Source of the DNA: Streptomyces sp. NBC_01241
GTDB taxonomy: Bacteria; Actinomycetota; Actinomycetes; Streptomycetales; Streptomycetaceae
NCBI RefSeq assembly: GCF_041435435.1
Contig: NZ_CP108494.1
Coordinates: 6,792,501-6,856,500 of the forward strand
Length of the DNA stretch: 64,000 nt
Reading direction: 5' to 3'
Made by a program: the position numbers and the translations under genes. Of the stretch, positions 1-7,938 are shown piece after piece. A model generated the notes under the pieces. It saw only the letters and a list, made by a program, of their open reading frames with translations, did no database searches and was not told where the DNA came from. Numbering within the stretch: the stretch's first letter is position 1; each line of letters opens with the position of its first letter.

Positions 1-163
1 CCCCGGCCAGGTCGTCGACACCGATGCTGGCCTTGGTCAGGTACTCCTCGGTGCGCAGCGGGGCGACTTCGCTGACTGCTCCCACCAGGGTGGTCTTGCC
101 GACGCCGAAACCGCCGGCGACGAGGATCTTGACGGCGGCGGGGGCCGCCTGACTGCTTGTCAT
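1..163 (-). CDS. cvnD: CvnD-type small GTPase of a conservon (N-terminal part)
   Basis: Only the first ~54 codons are inside the window; the gene runs off the left edge. The visible start reads MTSSQAAPAAVKILVAGG, and the P-loop GGFGVGKTTL lies at about residues 17-26, as in the Ras-like GTP-binding proteins that form the fourth member of Streptomyces conservons (CvnA-B-C-D). The start is ATG at 161-163, six bases after the cvnC stop, so the four genes form one operon. In the family the GTPase works with the CvnA membrane kinase-like protein, the Roadblock protein CvnB and the DUF742 protein CvnC in a membrane-bound switch. A cytochrome P450 often follows; that part is outside the window. Confidence 0.9.
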   Translation of the reverse strand, partial: MTSSQAAPAAVKILVAGGFGVGKTTLVGAVSEVAPLRTEEYLTKASIGVDDLAG

Positions 164-169
164 GTTGGT

Positions 170-574
170 TCAGAGTCTCCGGAGTCCGTCACGAACGGTG
201 GCCAGCAGGTCCATCCGGGCCCCGCCGGCCGCCCGCGCCACCGAGAGCGGGGCACGGGCCAGCAGGAGGCCCTGGGCGACGAGGTCGGCCAGCAGGATCT
301 TGGTCACCGACACCGGGAGGCCGAGGCCGGACGCGACCTCGGCGACCGCGGACGGGCGGCGGCAGTGCGCGAGGATCAGCCGGTGCTCCGGCTGGAGCCT
401 TCCCGGCAGGATCGGCGCACCGTGCTCGTCCCGCGGGTCCTGCGCGGTCGTCAGCACCGTGATGAGGGTCAAGTCGTCCCGCTCGGGAGCGGTCCGGCCC
501 CGGGTGATGGTGTACGGGCGCACCATCGAGCCCGCCCCGTCCTCCTCGGCCTCCTCCTCCCAGTGCGGGGTCAC
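170..574 (-). CDS. cvnC: CvnC, DUF742 protein of conservon
   Basis: A 134-residue protein of the DUF742 family. Residues ~15-25 carry the family's VRPYTITRGR-type start after an acidic leader, and the C-terminal half (VAEVASGLGLPVSVTKILLADLV region) looks like a winged-helix fold. It overlaps the cvnB stop by ATGA (571-574) and precedes cvnD by six bases, so it is translationally coupled. In conservons CvnC is the third component of a heterotrimeric-G-protein-like assembly; no enzymatic role is known. The size is usual for the family. The family call is secure; the signal sensed by this copy cannot be read from the sequence. Confidence 0.92.
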   Translation of the reverse strand: MTPHWEEEAEEDGAGSMVRPYTITRGRTAPERDDLTLITVLTTAQDPRDEHGAPILPGRLQPEHRLILAHCRRPSAVAEVASGLGLPVSVTKILLADLVAQGLLLARAPLSVARAAGGARMDLLATVRDGLRRL

Positions 575-1008
575 GCGCGCTGCCCGTTCCCGGATCCGAA
601 GGCGTCGAACTCACCGCGGGCCGGGGTGCCGAGCTTCTGGCCGACCTGCTGGACGAGGTTGTGCATGGCGAGTGACATGATCTCGGCGTCCACCTCCTGG
701 GAGGCGATCACGGCCAGGTGGGTGCCCTGGGCGGCCGAGATGATGAAGAGCCAGAGGTCGGCGAGTTCGACGATCACCTGGTGGACGCCGCCGCCGTCGA
801 AGAGCTGCCCGACGCCGCGGGCCAGGCTCTGCTGACCGGTGCAGATGGCGGCCAGCCGCTCGGCGTCGGCACGGTCGATGGTGCGCGAGTGGCTCACCAC
901 CAGACCGTCGTCGGAGAGCAGCACGGCGTTCCGGGTCTCGGCCACCGAGTCCACCAGACCGTCGAGCAGCCAGTCGAGATCCTGGTGAGTGGCGGTTGTG
1001 CGTGTCAT
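571..1008 (-). CDS. cvnB: CvnB, Roadblock/LC7-domain protein of conservon
   Basis: A 145-residue protein with a Roadblock/LC7 fold over about residues 8-105 (LDWLLDGLVDSVAETRNAVL, then LLSDDGLVVSHS and the IVELADLWLFIISAAQG strand pair). Roadblock proteins act as GTPase-associated scaffolds or activating partners; in conservons CvnB pairs with the CvnD GTPase. The start overlaps the cvnA stop by four bases (1005-1008). Length and order (kinase-like A, then B, C, D) match the standard conservon. Which of the paralogous conservons this is cannot be decided here. Confidence 0.92.
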   Translation of the reverse strand: MTRTTATHQDLDWLLDGLVDSVAETRNAVLLSDDGLVVSHSRTIDRADAERLAAICTGQQSLARGVGQLFDGGGVHQVIVELADLWLFIISAAQGTHLAVIASQEVDAEIMSLAMHNLVQQVGQKLGTPARGEFDAFGSGNGQRA

Positions 1009-3896
1009 GACCGTTCTTCTCTCGTGGGGAGGGGGGTTGCGGGTGGAGCGGGCTGCGTCGTCGTCCCGTCGATCGCGCGGGCCGCGCGGGAGCGGCGCTG
1101 GAACGCTCCGATCGCCGCTCCGGCCCGGCGGGGGGCCGGTCGCGGCTGTGAGTTCTCGGACGGGCCCGGCGGCGTGGCCGCGGCGGGCCGGGCGGCCGGG
1201 GCGATCCGCAGCTCGTCCGCCAGGCTGGCCTGTCGTACCCGGCGCGGCAGCGGTGGCTCCGCACCGGGCGCGGGAAGGGCGGGCCGCCCGGACCCGCTCT
1301 CCGGGCGCAGGGCGTCCGGCTCCGGCGGCGCCGGATGGTCGGGCACGGACACCGGCAGCTGCGCGGGGCGGGCGACGTCCGGCCCGGACTGCCGGGGCCC
1401 GGGGATCGGGAGGCGGGGACGGTCCGTCCCGGCGCCCGAGGGGTACGGAGCGGCGTACGGCTGCTGGGGAGCCGGGTACGGCTCCTCGGGCATCGCGTAC
1501 GTCTCCTGCGGCATCGGGTACGGCGGCTGGTCCACGGGGTACTGGCCGGCCGCCGTCATGTACGGCTGTTCGGCCGCGTTGTACGGGGTCTCGTGTGCCG
1601 TGCGGGACGCGGTGGGCGAAGCAGGTGCGGGCGATGCGTTGTACGGGTCGGTGGGCGCCCCGTACGGCTCGTCCTGCGCCGGGACCGGGTTCTCCGGCGC
1701 CGCGTACGGCTGCTCCGGGGTGGCGTAGGGCGCGCCCGCCGCGTTCAGCGCGGTGACTCCGGCCAGTGCCTGACCCTGGACGCGGGTCGGCAGCGCGTCA
1801 CCCGGTGCTTGGGCCGCCGCGGGGGCGGCGGGTGCGGGAGCGGAGGAGGGCACGCCGACCGGGCCGGACTGCGGCTCGGAGACGGTGAGCTCGTCGGGGA
1901 CGAGCACGACCACCCGCGTACCGCCGTACGGCGAGGAACGGAACTCCACCCGCAGACCGTGCTGGTCCGCGAGCCGTGCGATCACGTACAGACCGAGCCG
2001 GATGTCGTCGGAGTGGGCGAGCACGTCCATCCGGGGCGGCCGGACCATCAGCTCGTTGGCCGCGGCCAGCTGGTCCTCCTCCATCCCCAGGCCCCGGTCC
2101 TCGACCTCGATGGCCAGACCGCGGCTCACCTTGGCGGCTCTGACCTCGACCGGGGAGGGCGGCCGGGAGAAGCTGAGCGCGTTCTCCATGAGCTCGGCCA
2201 GCACGTGCGAGACCGGTCCGACGGCCCGCTCCGACAGCCAGGGGCTGCCGTCCAGGTCCAGCACCACACGCTGGTAGTCCTGCACCTCGCCCTGGGCGGA
2301 ACGCATCACGTCCAGCAGCGGAACCGGCTTGCGCCAGCGCCGGTGCGGGGAGCCGCCCGCGAGGATCACCAGGTTCTCCTCGTACCGCCGCAGCCGGGCG
2401 GTGAGGTGGTCGAGGTCGAAGAGGCCGTCCAGCACCTCGGGGTCCTCGTGCTTGCGCTCCAGCTCGTCCAGCTTCTTCAGCTGCTGGCCGATCAACTGCT
2501 GGGTGCGGCGCGCGATGCGCTGGAGCAGCCGCTCGAATCCGCGGTGCTGATCGGCCTGTTTGACGGCCGCGGCCAGCGCACTGGTGCGTGCCAGGTTGAG
2601 CGCGTCGCCGAGCTGGGTCAGCTCGTCGCCCTTGTCGCCCTTGTCATCGCGCTCGATGGCGCGGGCCTCGGCCTCGACATCGATGCGCTCGCCCTTGCCC
2701 AGCCGCTCGACGACGTCGGGCAGCGCCTTTTCCAGCTCCTCGGCCCGCTCCTGCAGCCTGCCGATGCGGCGGCGGAGGTTACGGGTGAGGCGCCAGGTGG
2801 TCCAGATGACCGCGATCACGGCCACCAGACCGACCACCGTGGTCAGCACCATCTTGAACAGCAGTGACATCACACTGCCCTTGCCCTCCTCGACCACGAG
2901 GGCGGTGCGGTGTTCCAGCAGCTTCTCGATCCGCGGAGAGAGCTCGTCCATCGCGGCGCGCCAGGTCTTCTCCTCGGCGCCGACCTCGACGAACCCGGCG
3001 GCGTCGGCACCGGCCGGCCGCAGCACCTCGTTCTCCACCCGCGTCTTGGTCTGCCAGGCCGGACTGCGGGTGATCTCCTCCCACATGGCCTTCTCGTCCG
3101 ACGGCAGATAGGGGACGACCTTGGTGGAGTACTGGAGCGACTGGCCGGACACGGCCTCCCGGACCTGTCGCAGGTCCTCGCTGCTCAGCTTCCCCTCGGA
3201 CCAGCCGCGTGCCAGCAGCGCGTCCGAACGGGAGATCATCTCCTTGGTCCAGAACAGGTCGACGAGCGGCTGCGAGAGCGTGGTGATCCGGCCGTTGTCG
3301 ACATGGCTGAGCGCGGTGAAGAGTTCGAGGTCGACCGCGATCAGGTCCGTGTAGTAGCCGTACACGACTTTCTGCTGATCGTTGCCGCCCTCGTCCACGA
3401 GGGTGCGCTGGGCGGGCAGTCGGTTGATCGCCTCACGGGCCGTGGCGACCGCGGCGCGGACCTCGGCGGGGGCGTCGCCGGTCGCCACGTCGGAGAGCGA
3501 CTGAAAGCTTTTGATCGCCTCGTCGGTCTTCTTGCGCTGCTGCTCCAGCGCATCGGTCGAGCCCTTGTGCCGGGCGAGCGCCTCGGCGCTGAGCCGGCGC
3601 TCCTCCTGCAGGTTGTAATAGACGATGTTGGACGGCTGGCCCGCCTTCTGGGCCAACTGCCCCTGGGCTGCCTGGCGTTGGAAGTCCAGCAGCATCTGGC
3701 CGCTGGTGACGGCCCAGAGGGCGGCCAGGGCTACGCCGGGGACGATGGCCAGTACGAGCAGGGCCGTCCGCAACGACATGGTGGCCGATTGGGTCCGCCG
3801 TGAGGCGCGCGTGCGCAGGGCGTGCTCCTTGACGATGATGCCAGCCTCACGACTGGTCAAATCCGTTGAGAACTCCGACAGATCGATATTAGTCAC
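1005..3896 (-). CDS. cvnA: CvnA, nitrate/nitrite-sensing-domain histidine-kinase-like membrane protein
   Basis: Order of parts: a transmembrane helix (LRTALLVLAIVPGVALAALW), an extracytoplasmic helical NIT-type sensor region, a second membrane helix (LFKMVLTTVVGLVAVIAVIW), a HAMP-like linker, then a GHKL ATPase domain with an N-box (ELMENALSFS). The last ~270 residues are a Pro/Tyr/Ala-rich low-complexity tail with repeated PY and EPY units. The start is uncertain: the frame is open to 4022, but 3840-3960 is AT-rich and looks untranslated. The GTG at 3896 is given as a compromise; the ATG at 3779 lies directly before the first membrane helix. It is the first gene of cvnABCD and is divergent from the Mrp operon. 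Confidence 0.88.
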   Translation of the reverse strand: MTNIDLSEFSTDLTSREAGIIVKEHALRTRASRRTQSATMSLRTALLVLAIVPGVALAALWAVTSGQMLLDFQRQAAQGQLAQKAGQPSNIVYYNLQEERRLSAEALARHKGSTDALEQQRKKTDEAIKSFQSLSDVATGDAPAEVRAAVATAREAINRLPAQRTLVDEGGNDQQKVVYGYYTDLIAVDLELFTALSHVDNGRITTLSQPLVDLFWTKEMISRSDALLARGWSEGKLSSEDLRQVREAVSGQSLQYSTKVVPYLPSDEKAMWEEITRSPAWQTKTRVENEVLRPAGADAAGFVEVGAEEKTWRAAMDELSPRIEKLLEHRTALVVEEGKGSVMSLLFKMVLTTVVGLVAVIAVIWTTWRLTRNLRRRIGRLQERAEELEKALPDVVERLGKGERIDVEAEARAIERDDKGDKGDELTQLGDALNLARTSALAAAVKQADQHRGFERLLQRIARRTQQLIGQQLKKLDELERKHEDPEVLDGLFDLDHLTARLRRYEENLVILAGGSPHRRWRKPVPLLDVMRSAQGEVQDYQRVVLDLDGSPWLSERAVGPVSHVLAELMENALSFSRPPSPVEVRAAKVSRGLAIEVEDRGLGMEEDQLAAANELMVRPPRMDVLAHSDDIRLGLYVIARLADQHGLRVEFRSSPYGGTRVVVLVPDELTVSEPQSGPVGVPSSAPAPAAPAAAQAPGDALPTRVQGQALAGVTALNAAGAPYATPEQPYAAPENPVPAQDEPYGAPTDPYNASPAPASPTASRTAHETPYNAAEQPYMTAAGQYPVDQPPYPMPQETYAMPEEPYPAPQQPYAAPYPSGAGTDRPRLPIPGPRQSGPDVARPAQLPVSVPDHPAPPEPDALRPESGSGRPALPAPGAEPPLPRRVRQASLADELRIAPAARPAAATPPGPSENSQPRPAPRRAGAAIGAFQRRSRAARAIDGTTTQPAPPATPLPTREERS

Positions 3897-4022
3897 ACTG
3901 CAAAAAAGAAAAGAAAGCGGGCTCACAAGTGCATCACTGATCACACACAACTCCGCCACGGCGGTCCGGAGCGCCTGATCGGGACCGGTCCGGGCCGGTT
4001 CGAGCAGCGGGCCGTTGATCAC

Positions 4023-4369
4023 GGGAGACGCTGGGGGGTCCGTACGGAGTCATGAACCAACCGGAAAGGTCACCGGTGGCCACCGATCAGCCCCCGCGCC
4101 CCGCGGACCCGGGTGATGCTGTGCGGCTGCGGACGCACCGGAAACACGCCGTACTGCGATCACGGCGGGCTCTGCGGCGAACACGGGTGAACGGCGGCGC
4201 GGGTCTGCGGCGAGCGCAAGTGAACGCAGCACGCCGGGCGGAGCGCGGCGCGCCGTACGGGTGAAGCGCGATCAGGGATATATCTGTATTTAGTGCCCTT
4301 TGCCTGTAATGCCTCATCCGGGCCCCGGACCCCCGCTCCCCGCGGGCACAGGACGCCCCTCGGGGCCGT
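4023..4369. promoter_or_regulatory. Divergent region between conservon and Mrp operon, with a spaced direct repeat
   Basis: There is no convincing gene. A direct repeat is present: TCTGCGGCGA at 4171-4180 and 4204-4213, each followed after six or seven variable bases by GTGAACG. The copies are 33 bp apart, about three helical turns, as expected for a regulator binding one face of the DNA. The AT-richer stretch 4270-4310 before the mrpA ATG is the likeliest promoter. No clear -35/-10 pair was found. Confidence 0.4.
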
Positions 4370-7297
4370 ATGACCGCGCTCATCGTCTGCCACTTCGTCC
4401 TGGCCGCCTGCGCGCGACCGCTGGTACGAGCGCTGGGCACGCGCGCCTTCGTCGTGCTGGCGCTGCCACCGGCCGCCGCCACCGTGTGGGCGGCCACGCA
4501 GTGGAACACCGCCGCCTCCGGCGGCTCGGTCACCTGGTCGTGGCGGTGGATGCCGGCGTACGACGTCACCGTCGATCTGAGGCTCGACGCGCTCGCTGAG
4601 CTCATGGTGCTGCTCGCGGCCGGAATCGGCACGCTCGTCCTGCTCTACTGCGCCTCGTACTTCACCGACGGAACCCCACAACTGGCCGGCTTCGCCGGGA
4701 ACCTCCTTGCGTTCGCGGGTGCCATGCTCGCCCTGGTCCTCGCCGACGACCTGATCTCGCTCTATGTGTTCTGGGAGCTGACCACGGTCTTCTCGTACCT
4801 GCTGATCGGGTACGACAGCGAGCAGAAACACAGCCGTCGCTGCGCGCTCCAGGCGCTCACCGTGACCACACTCGGTGGCCTCGCGATGTTCGTCGGCTTC
4901 CTGATGATCGGTCAGTCGGCGGGCACGTACCGGATCTCCGCCATCCTCGCCGACCCGCCCCCGACGAGCCTCGCCGTCTCGGTCGCCGTGGTGCTGATCC
5001 TGTGCGGGGCGCTGTCGAAGTCGGCGATCTGGCCGTTCAGTCTCTGGCTGCCGAACGCCATGGCCGCACCCACCCCCGTCAGCGCCTATCTGCACGCCGC
5101 CGCGATGGTGAAGGCCGGTGTCTACCTGGTTGCCCGGCTCGCCCCCGGTTTCGCCGACGTGCCGGTCTGGCGGCCCGTCGTGATCGTCCTCGGGGCCGCG
5201 ACCATGCTGCTCGGCGGCTGGCGGGCGCTGCGCCTGAACGACCTGAAGCTCGTCCTCGCCTACGGCACCGTCAGCCAGCTCGGCTTCCTCACCCTGCTCG
5301 CCGGGGTCGGCAACCGGGACACGGCGCTGGCCGCCGCCGTCATGATCCTGGGCCACGCCCTGTTCAAGGCGCCGCTGTTCCTCGTCACCGGCATCGTCGA
5401 CCACGCGGCCGGCACCCGTGACCTGCGCAGACTCTCCGGCGTCGGACGGACGCTGCCGCACGTCTGCGCGGTCGCGATGCTCGCTGCCGCGTCCATGGCG
5501 GCCCTGCCCCCGCTGCTCGGCTTCGCCGCGAAGGAGGCCGCGTTCGAGGCGCTGCTGCACGGTGACACCGCCGACCGCTGGGCACTGGGCGTCACGGTGG
5601 CGGGCTCGGCGCTGACCGTCGCGTACACCGTGCGGTTCGTCTGGGGCGCCTTCGCCCGTAAGCCCGGGGTCGAGGACACCCCGGTACACCAGGTCGGCCC
5701 GTGGTTCCTCGCGCCGCCCGCCGTGCTCGCGGTCTGCGGGCTGGTGCTCGGACCCGGCGTCGGCTGGACGGACCGGCTGCTCGGCGCGTACGCGGACGCG
5801 TTCCCCCCGTCCGCGCATCCCTACCACCTCGCGCTCTGGCACGGATTCGGGACCGCCCTGCTGCTCTCGGCCGCCGCTCTGGCGGGCGGCGTGCTGCTCT
5901 TCGCCGCCCGCACCACCGTCACCCGGCTGTCCCGCCGGATCGCCTGGCCCACCGCCGACAGCGTCTTCGGACATCTGCTGCTCGGCCTGGACCGGCTCTC
6001 CCTCCAGCTCACCGGCTTCGTCCAGCGCGGCTCGCTCTCCATGTACCTCGCCACCACCCTGCTCGTGATGCTGGCCGGCCAGCTCACCGTCCTCGGCGTG
6101 GACAGACCCTGGCACGGGGCGGCCGCCCCGAAGATCTGGGACTTTCCGCTGCAGGGCGCCGTCGCCGTGCTGACCTGCGCGGCCGCCCTGCTCTGTCTCA
6201 CCGTCAGCCGGCGGATGAAGGCCGTGGTCCTGGCCGGGCTGACCGGATACGGCGCCGCACTGCTCTTCGTCGTCCAGGGCGGCCCGGACCTGGCGCTCAC
6301 CCAGTTCTGCGTCGAGACCGTGTCGATGATCGTGTTCGTGCTGGTGCTGCGGCGGATGCCGGTGCACTTCCAGGAGTCGGTCGGCAGCTGGCGGCGTGCC
6401 GTACGCATTCCGGTCGCGCTGGCCGCGGCGGCGACGCTCGGCGTGGTGGTGTGGGTCGCGGCGGCCGCGCGTACGGCGAAACCGGCGGGCGCGGCCATGG
6501 TGGAGGAGACCGCCCACCACGGGCTCAAGGACGTCGTGGCCACCATCCTGGTGGACCTGCGCGCCTGGGACACCATGGGGGAGTCCGCCGTGCTCGCCGC
6601 GGCGGCGATCGGTGTGACGAGCCTGATCTATCTGCACCGCCACGCCGAGGGCCCGTCGCTGCGGGAAGAGGCGCGGGGACGTACCGCCTGGTCACTGACG
6701 GCCCCCGAGATGACGGGGCTTCCGCACGGAGACGAAGGGGCACCGGAGCGCGGCTGGCTCGCGGCCGGGTCCACACTCGCCCCCGAGCACCGCTCGATCG
6801 TCTTCGAGGTCGTGGCCCGGCTGCTGTTCCACCCGGTCCTGGTGCTCTCGCTGTACCTGCTGTTCTGCGCCGAGAACATGCCGGGCGGCGGCTTCGTCGG
6901 CGGGCTCGTCGGCGGGCTCGCCCTGATCACCCGTTACCTGGCGGGCGGCCGCTTCGAACTCGCCGAGGCCGCACCCCTGCAACCCGGACTCTTCACCGGC
7001 CTGGGGCTGTTCATCTCCACGAGTGTCGCCCTGCTCGGCCTCACCGAGGGAACGGTCCTGGACGCCTGGACCCACCACGGCCGGCTGCCCCTGATCGGCG
7101 CCTACCACCTGGGCACCCCGGTCCTCTTCGACTTCGGGGTCTATCTGCTGGTCCTGGGCGTGGTGCTGGACATCGTGCGCGCGCTCGGCGCCAAGATCGA
7201 CCGGCAGATCGAGCGCGCGGCGTTCGAAAGGGCCGCCGCCGCGCGCACCGGCACCCCACCGGGAGCCGCACCCGGGACAGGAGGCCCCACCGGATGA
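4370..7297 (+). CDS. mrpA: Mrp-type Na+/H+ antiporter subunit A with fused MrpB domain
   Basis: A 975-residue polytopic membrane protein. The N-terminal ~600 residues are NuoL/MrpA-like, with the conserved glutamate helix YVFWELTTVFSYLLIG and the helices around SAYLHAAAMVKAG. The C-terminal part (from about residue 800, FEVVARLLFHPVLVLSLYLL and the glycine-rich MPGGGFVGGLVGG) is the MrpB domain, so A and B are fused as usual in actinobacteria. With MrpC-G it forms a multi-subunit antiporter that exports Na+ (in some species K+) in exchange for protons, giving alkali and salt tolerance. It is the first gene of the operon; its stop overlaps the mrpC start by ATGA. A weak purine run precedes the ATG. 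Confidence 0.95.
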   Translation: MTALIVCHFVLAACARPLVRALGTRAFVVLALPPAAATVWAATQWNTAASGGSVTWSWRWMPAYDVTVDLRLDALAELMVLLAAGIGTLVLLYCASYFTDGTPQLAGFAGNLLAFAGAMLALVLADDLISLYVFWELTTVFSYLLIGYDSEQKHSRRCALQALTVTTLGGLAMFVGFLMIGQSAGTYRISAILADPPPTSLAVSVAVVLILCGALSKSAIWPFSLWLPNAMAAPTPVSAYLHAAAMVKAGVYLVARLAPGFADVPVWRPVVIVLGAATMLLGGWRALRLNDLKLVLAYGTVSQLGFLTLLAGVGNRDTALAAAVMILGHALFKAPLFLVTGIVDHAAGTRDLRRLSGVGRTLPHVCAVAMLAAASMAALPPLLGFAAKEAAFEALLHGDTADRWALGVTVAGSALTVAYTVRFVWGAFARKPGVEDTPVHQVGPWFLAPPAVLAVCGLVLGPGVGWTDRLLGAYADAFPPSAHPYHLALWHGFGTALLLSAAALAGGVLLFAARTTVTRLSRRIAWPTADSVFGHLLLGLDRLSLQLTGFVQRGSLSMYLATTLLVMLAGQLTVLGVDRPWHGAAAPKIWDFPLQGAVAVLTCAAALLCLTVSRRMKAVVLAGLTGYGAALLFVVQGGPDLALTQFCVETVSMIVFVLVLRRMPVHFQESVGSWRRAVRIPVALAAAATLGVVVWVAAAARTAKPAGAAMVEETAHHGLKDVVATILVDLRAWDTMGESAVLAAAAIGVTSLIYLHRHAEGPSLREEARGRTAWSLTAPEMTGLPHGDEGAPERGWLAAGSTLAPEHRSIVFEVVARLLFHPVLVLSLYLLFCAENMPGGGFVGGLVGGLALITRYLAGGRFELAEAAPLQPGLFTGLGLFISTSVALLGLTEGTVLDAWTHHGRLPLIGAYHLGTPVLFDFGVYLLVLGVVLDIVRALGAKIDRQIERAAFERAAAARTGTPPGAAPGTGGPTG

Positions 7298-7938
7298 CGG
7301 TGAGCTTCTCGCTCCTGGCCACCGCCGCCGTGCTGTGCGCGGTCGGCGGCATCCTCATGCTCACCCGGCCCCTCACCCGCATCCTGCTCGGCGCGGTGAT
7401 CGCGGGCAACGGCATCAATCTGCTCATCCTCGCCGCGACCGGAACGGCCGGCCGGGAACCGCTCCTGTACGGCGTCCCGCTGCGGGAGGTCACCGATCCC
7501 CTGCCGCAGGCCATCGCGCTCACCGCGATCGTCATCACCCTCGCCACCACGGCGTTCCTCCTCGCCATGGCCTACCGCGGCCACCAGCTGACCGGCACCG
7601 ACGAGGTCCACGACGACGACGAGGACCGGCGCATCGCACTGCGCGCCGAGGTGCTGGGGGAGCGGGACGAACTGCGCGAACGGTACCGGGCCGCCCCGGA
7701 CGTCACGGAGAAGGAACGCGCCCGGTACCGCGAGGAACGACGCCGCCTACGGGCCAGACTGCGCGCCGACCGCGCCCTCCAGGCCCGGGGCCGTTACGCC
7801 ACCGGGGACCTCTGGCACGACGTACTGGGCGCGGACCCCGAGGACTACGCCCAAAAACGGCCCCGCCCCGACACCGCCCCCGAGGACGACCCCCAGAAAC
7901 GGCCCCACCCCCACGCCGACCCGGGAGACACCGGATGA
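7294..7938 (+). CDS. mrpC: Mrp antiporter subunit C with long charged C-terminal extension
   Basis: The first ~105 residues form three membrane helices typical of NuoK/MrpC (GGILMLTRPLTRILLGAVIA, then the NGINLLIL motif, and PQAIALTAIVITLATTAFLL). Family members usually stop near 110-120 residues, but this protein has 214. The added ~110 residues are cytoplasmic, acidic then Arg/Glu-rich (likely coiled coil), and end in a degenerate repeat, QKRPRPDTAPEDDPQKRPHP. The start (ATG 7294) overlaps the mrpA stop and the stop overlaps the mrpD start. The extension is in frame with no sign of a frameshift, so it is a real lineage feature rather than a broken stop; its role is unknown. Confidence 0.93.
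   Translation: MTVSFSLLATAAVLCAVGGILMLTRPLTRILLGAVIAGNGINLLILAATGTAGREPLLYGVPLREVTDPLPQAIALTAIVITLATTAFLLAMAYRGHQLTGTDEVHDDDEDRRIALRAEVLGERDELRERYRAAPDVTEKERARYREERRRLRARLRADRALQARGRYATGDLWHDVLGADPEDYAQKRPRPDTAPEDDPQKRPHPHADPGDTG

Noticed and set aside
4160..6643. 827-codon minus-strand frame opposite mrpA
   Set aside because: High-GC shadow frame made of Arg/Gly/Glu-rich sequence; the plus strand encodes an unmistakable MrpA.
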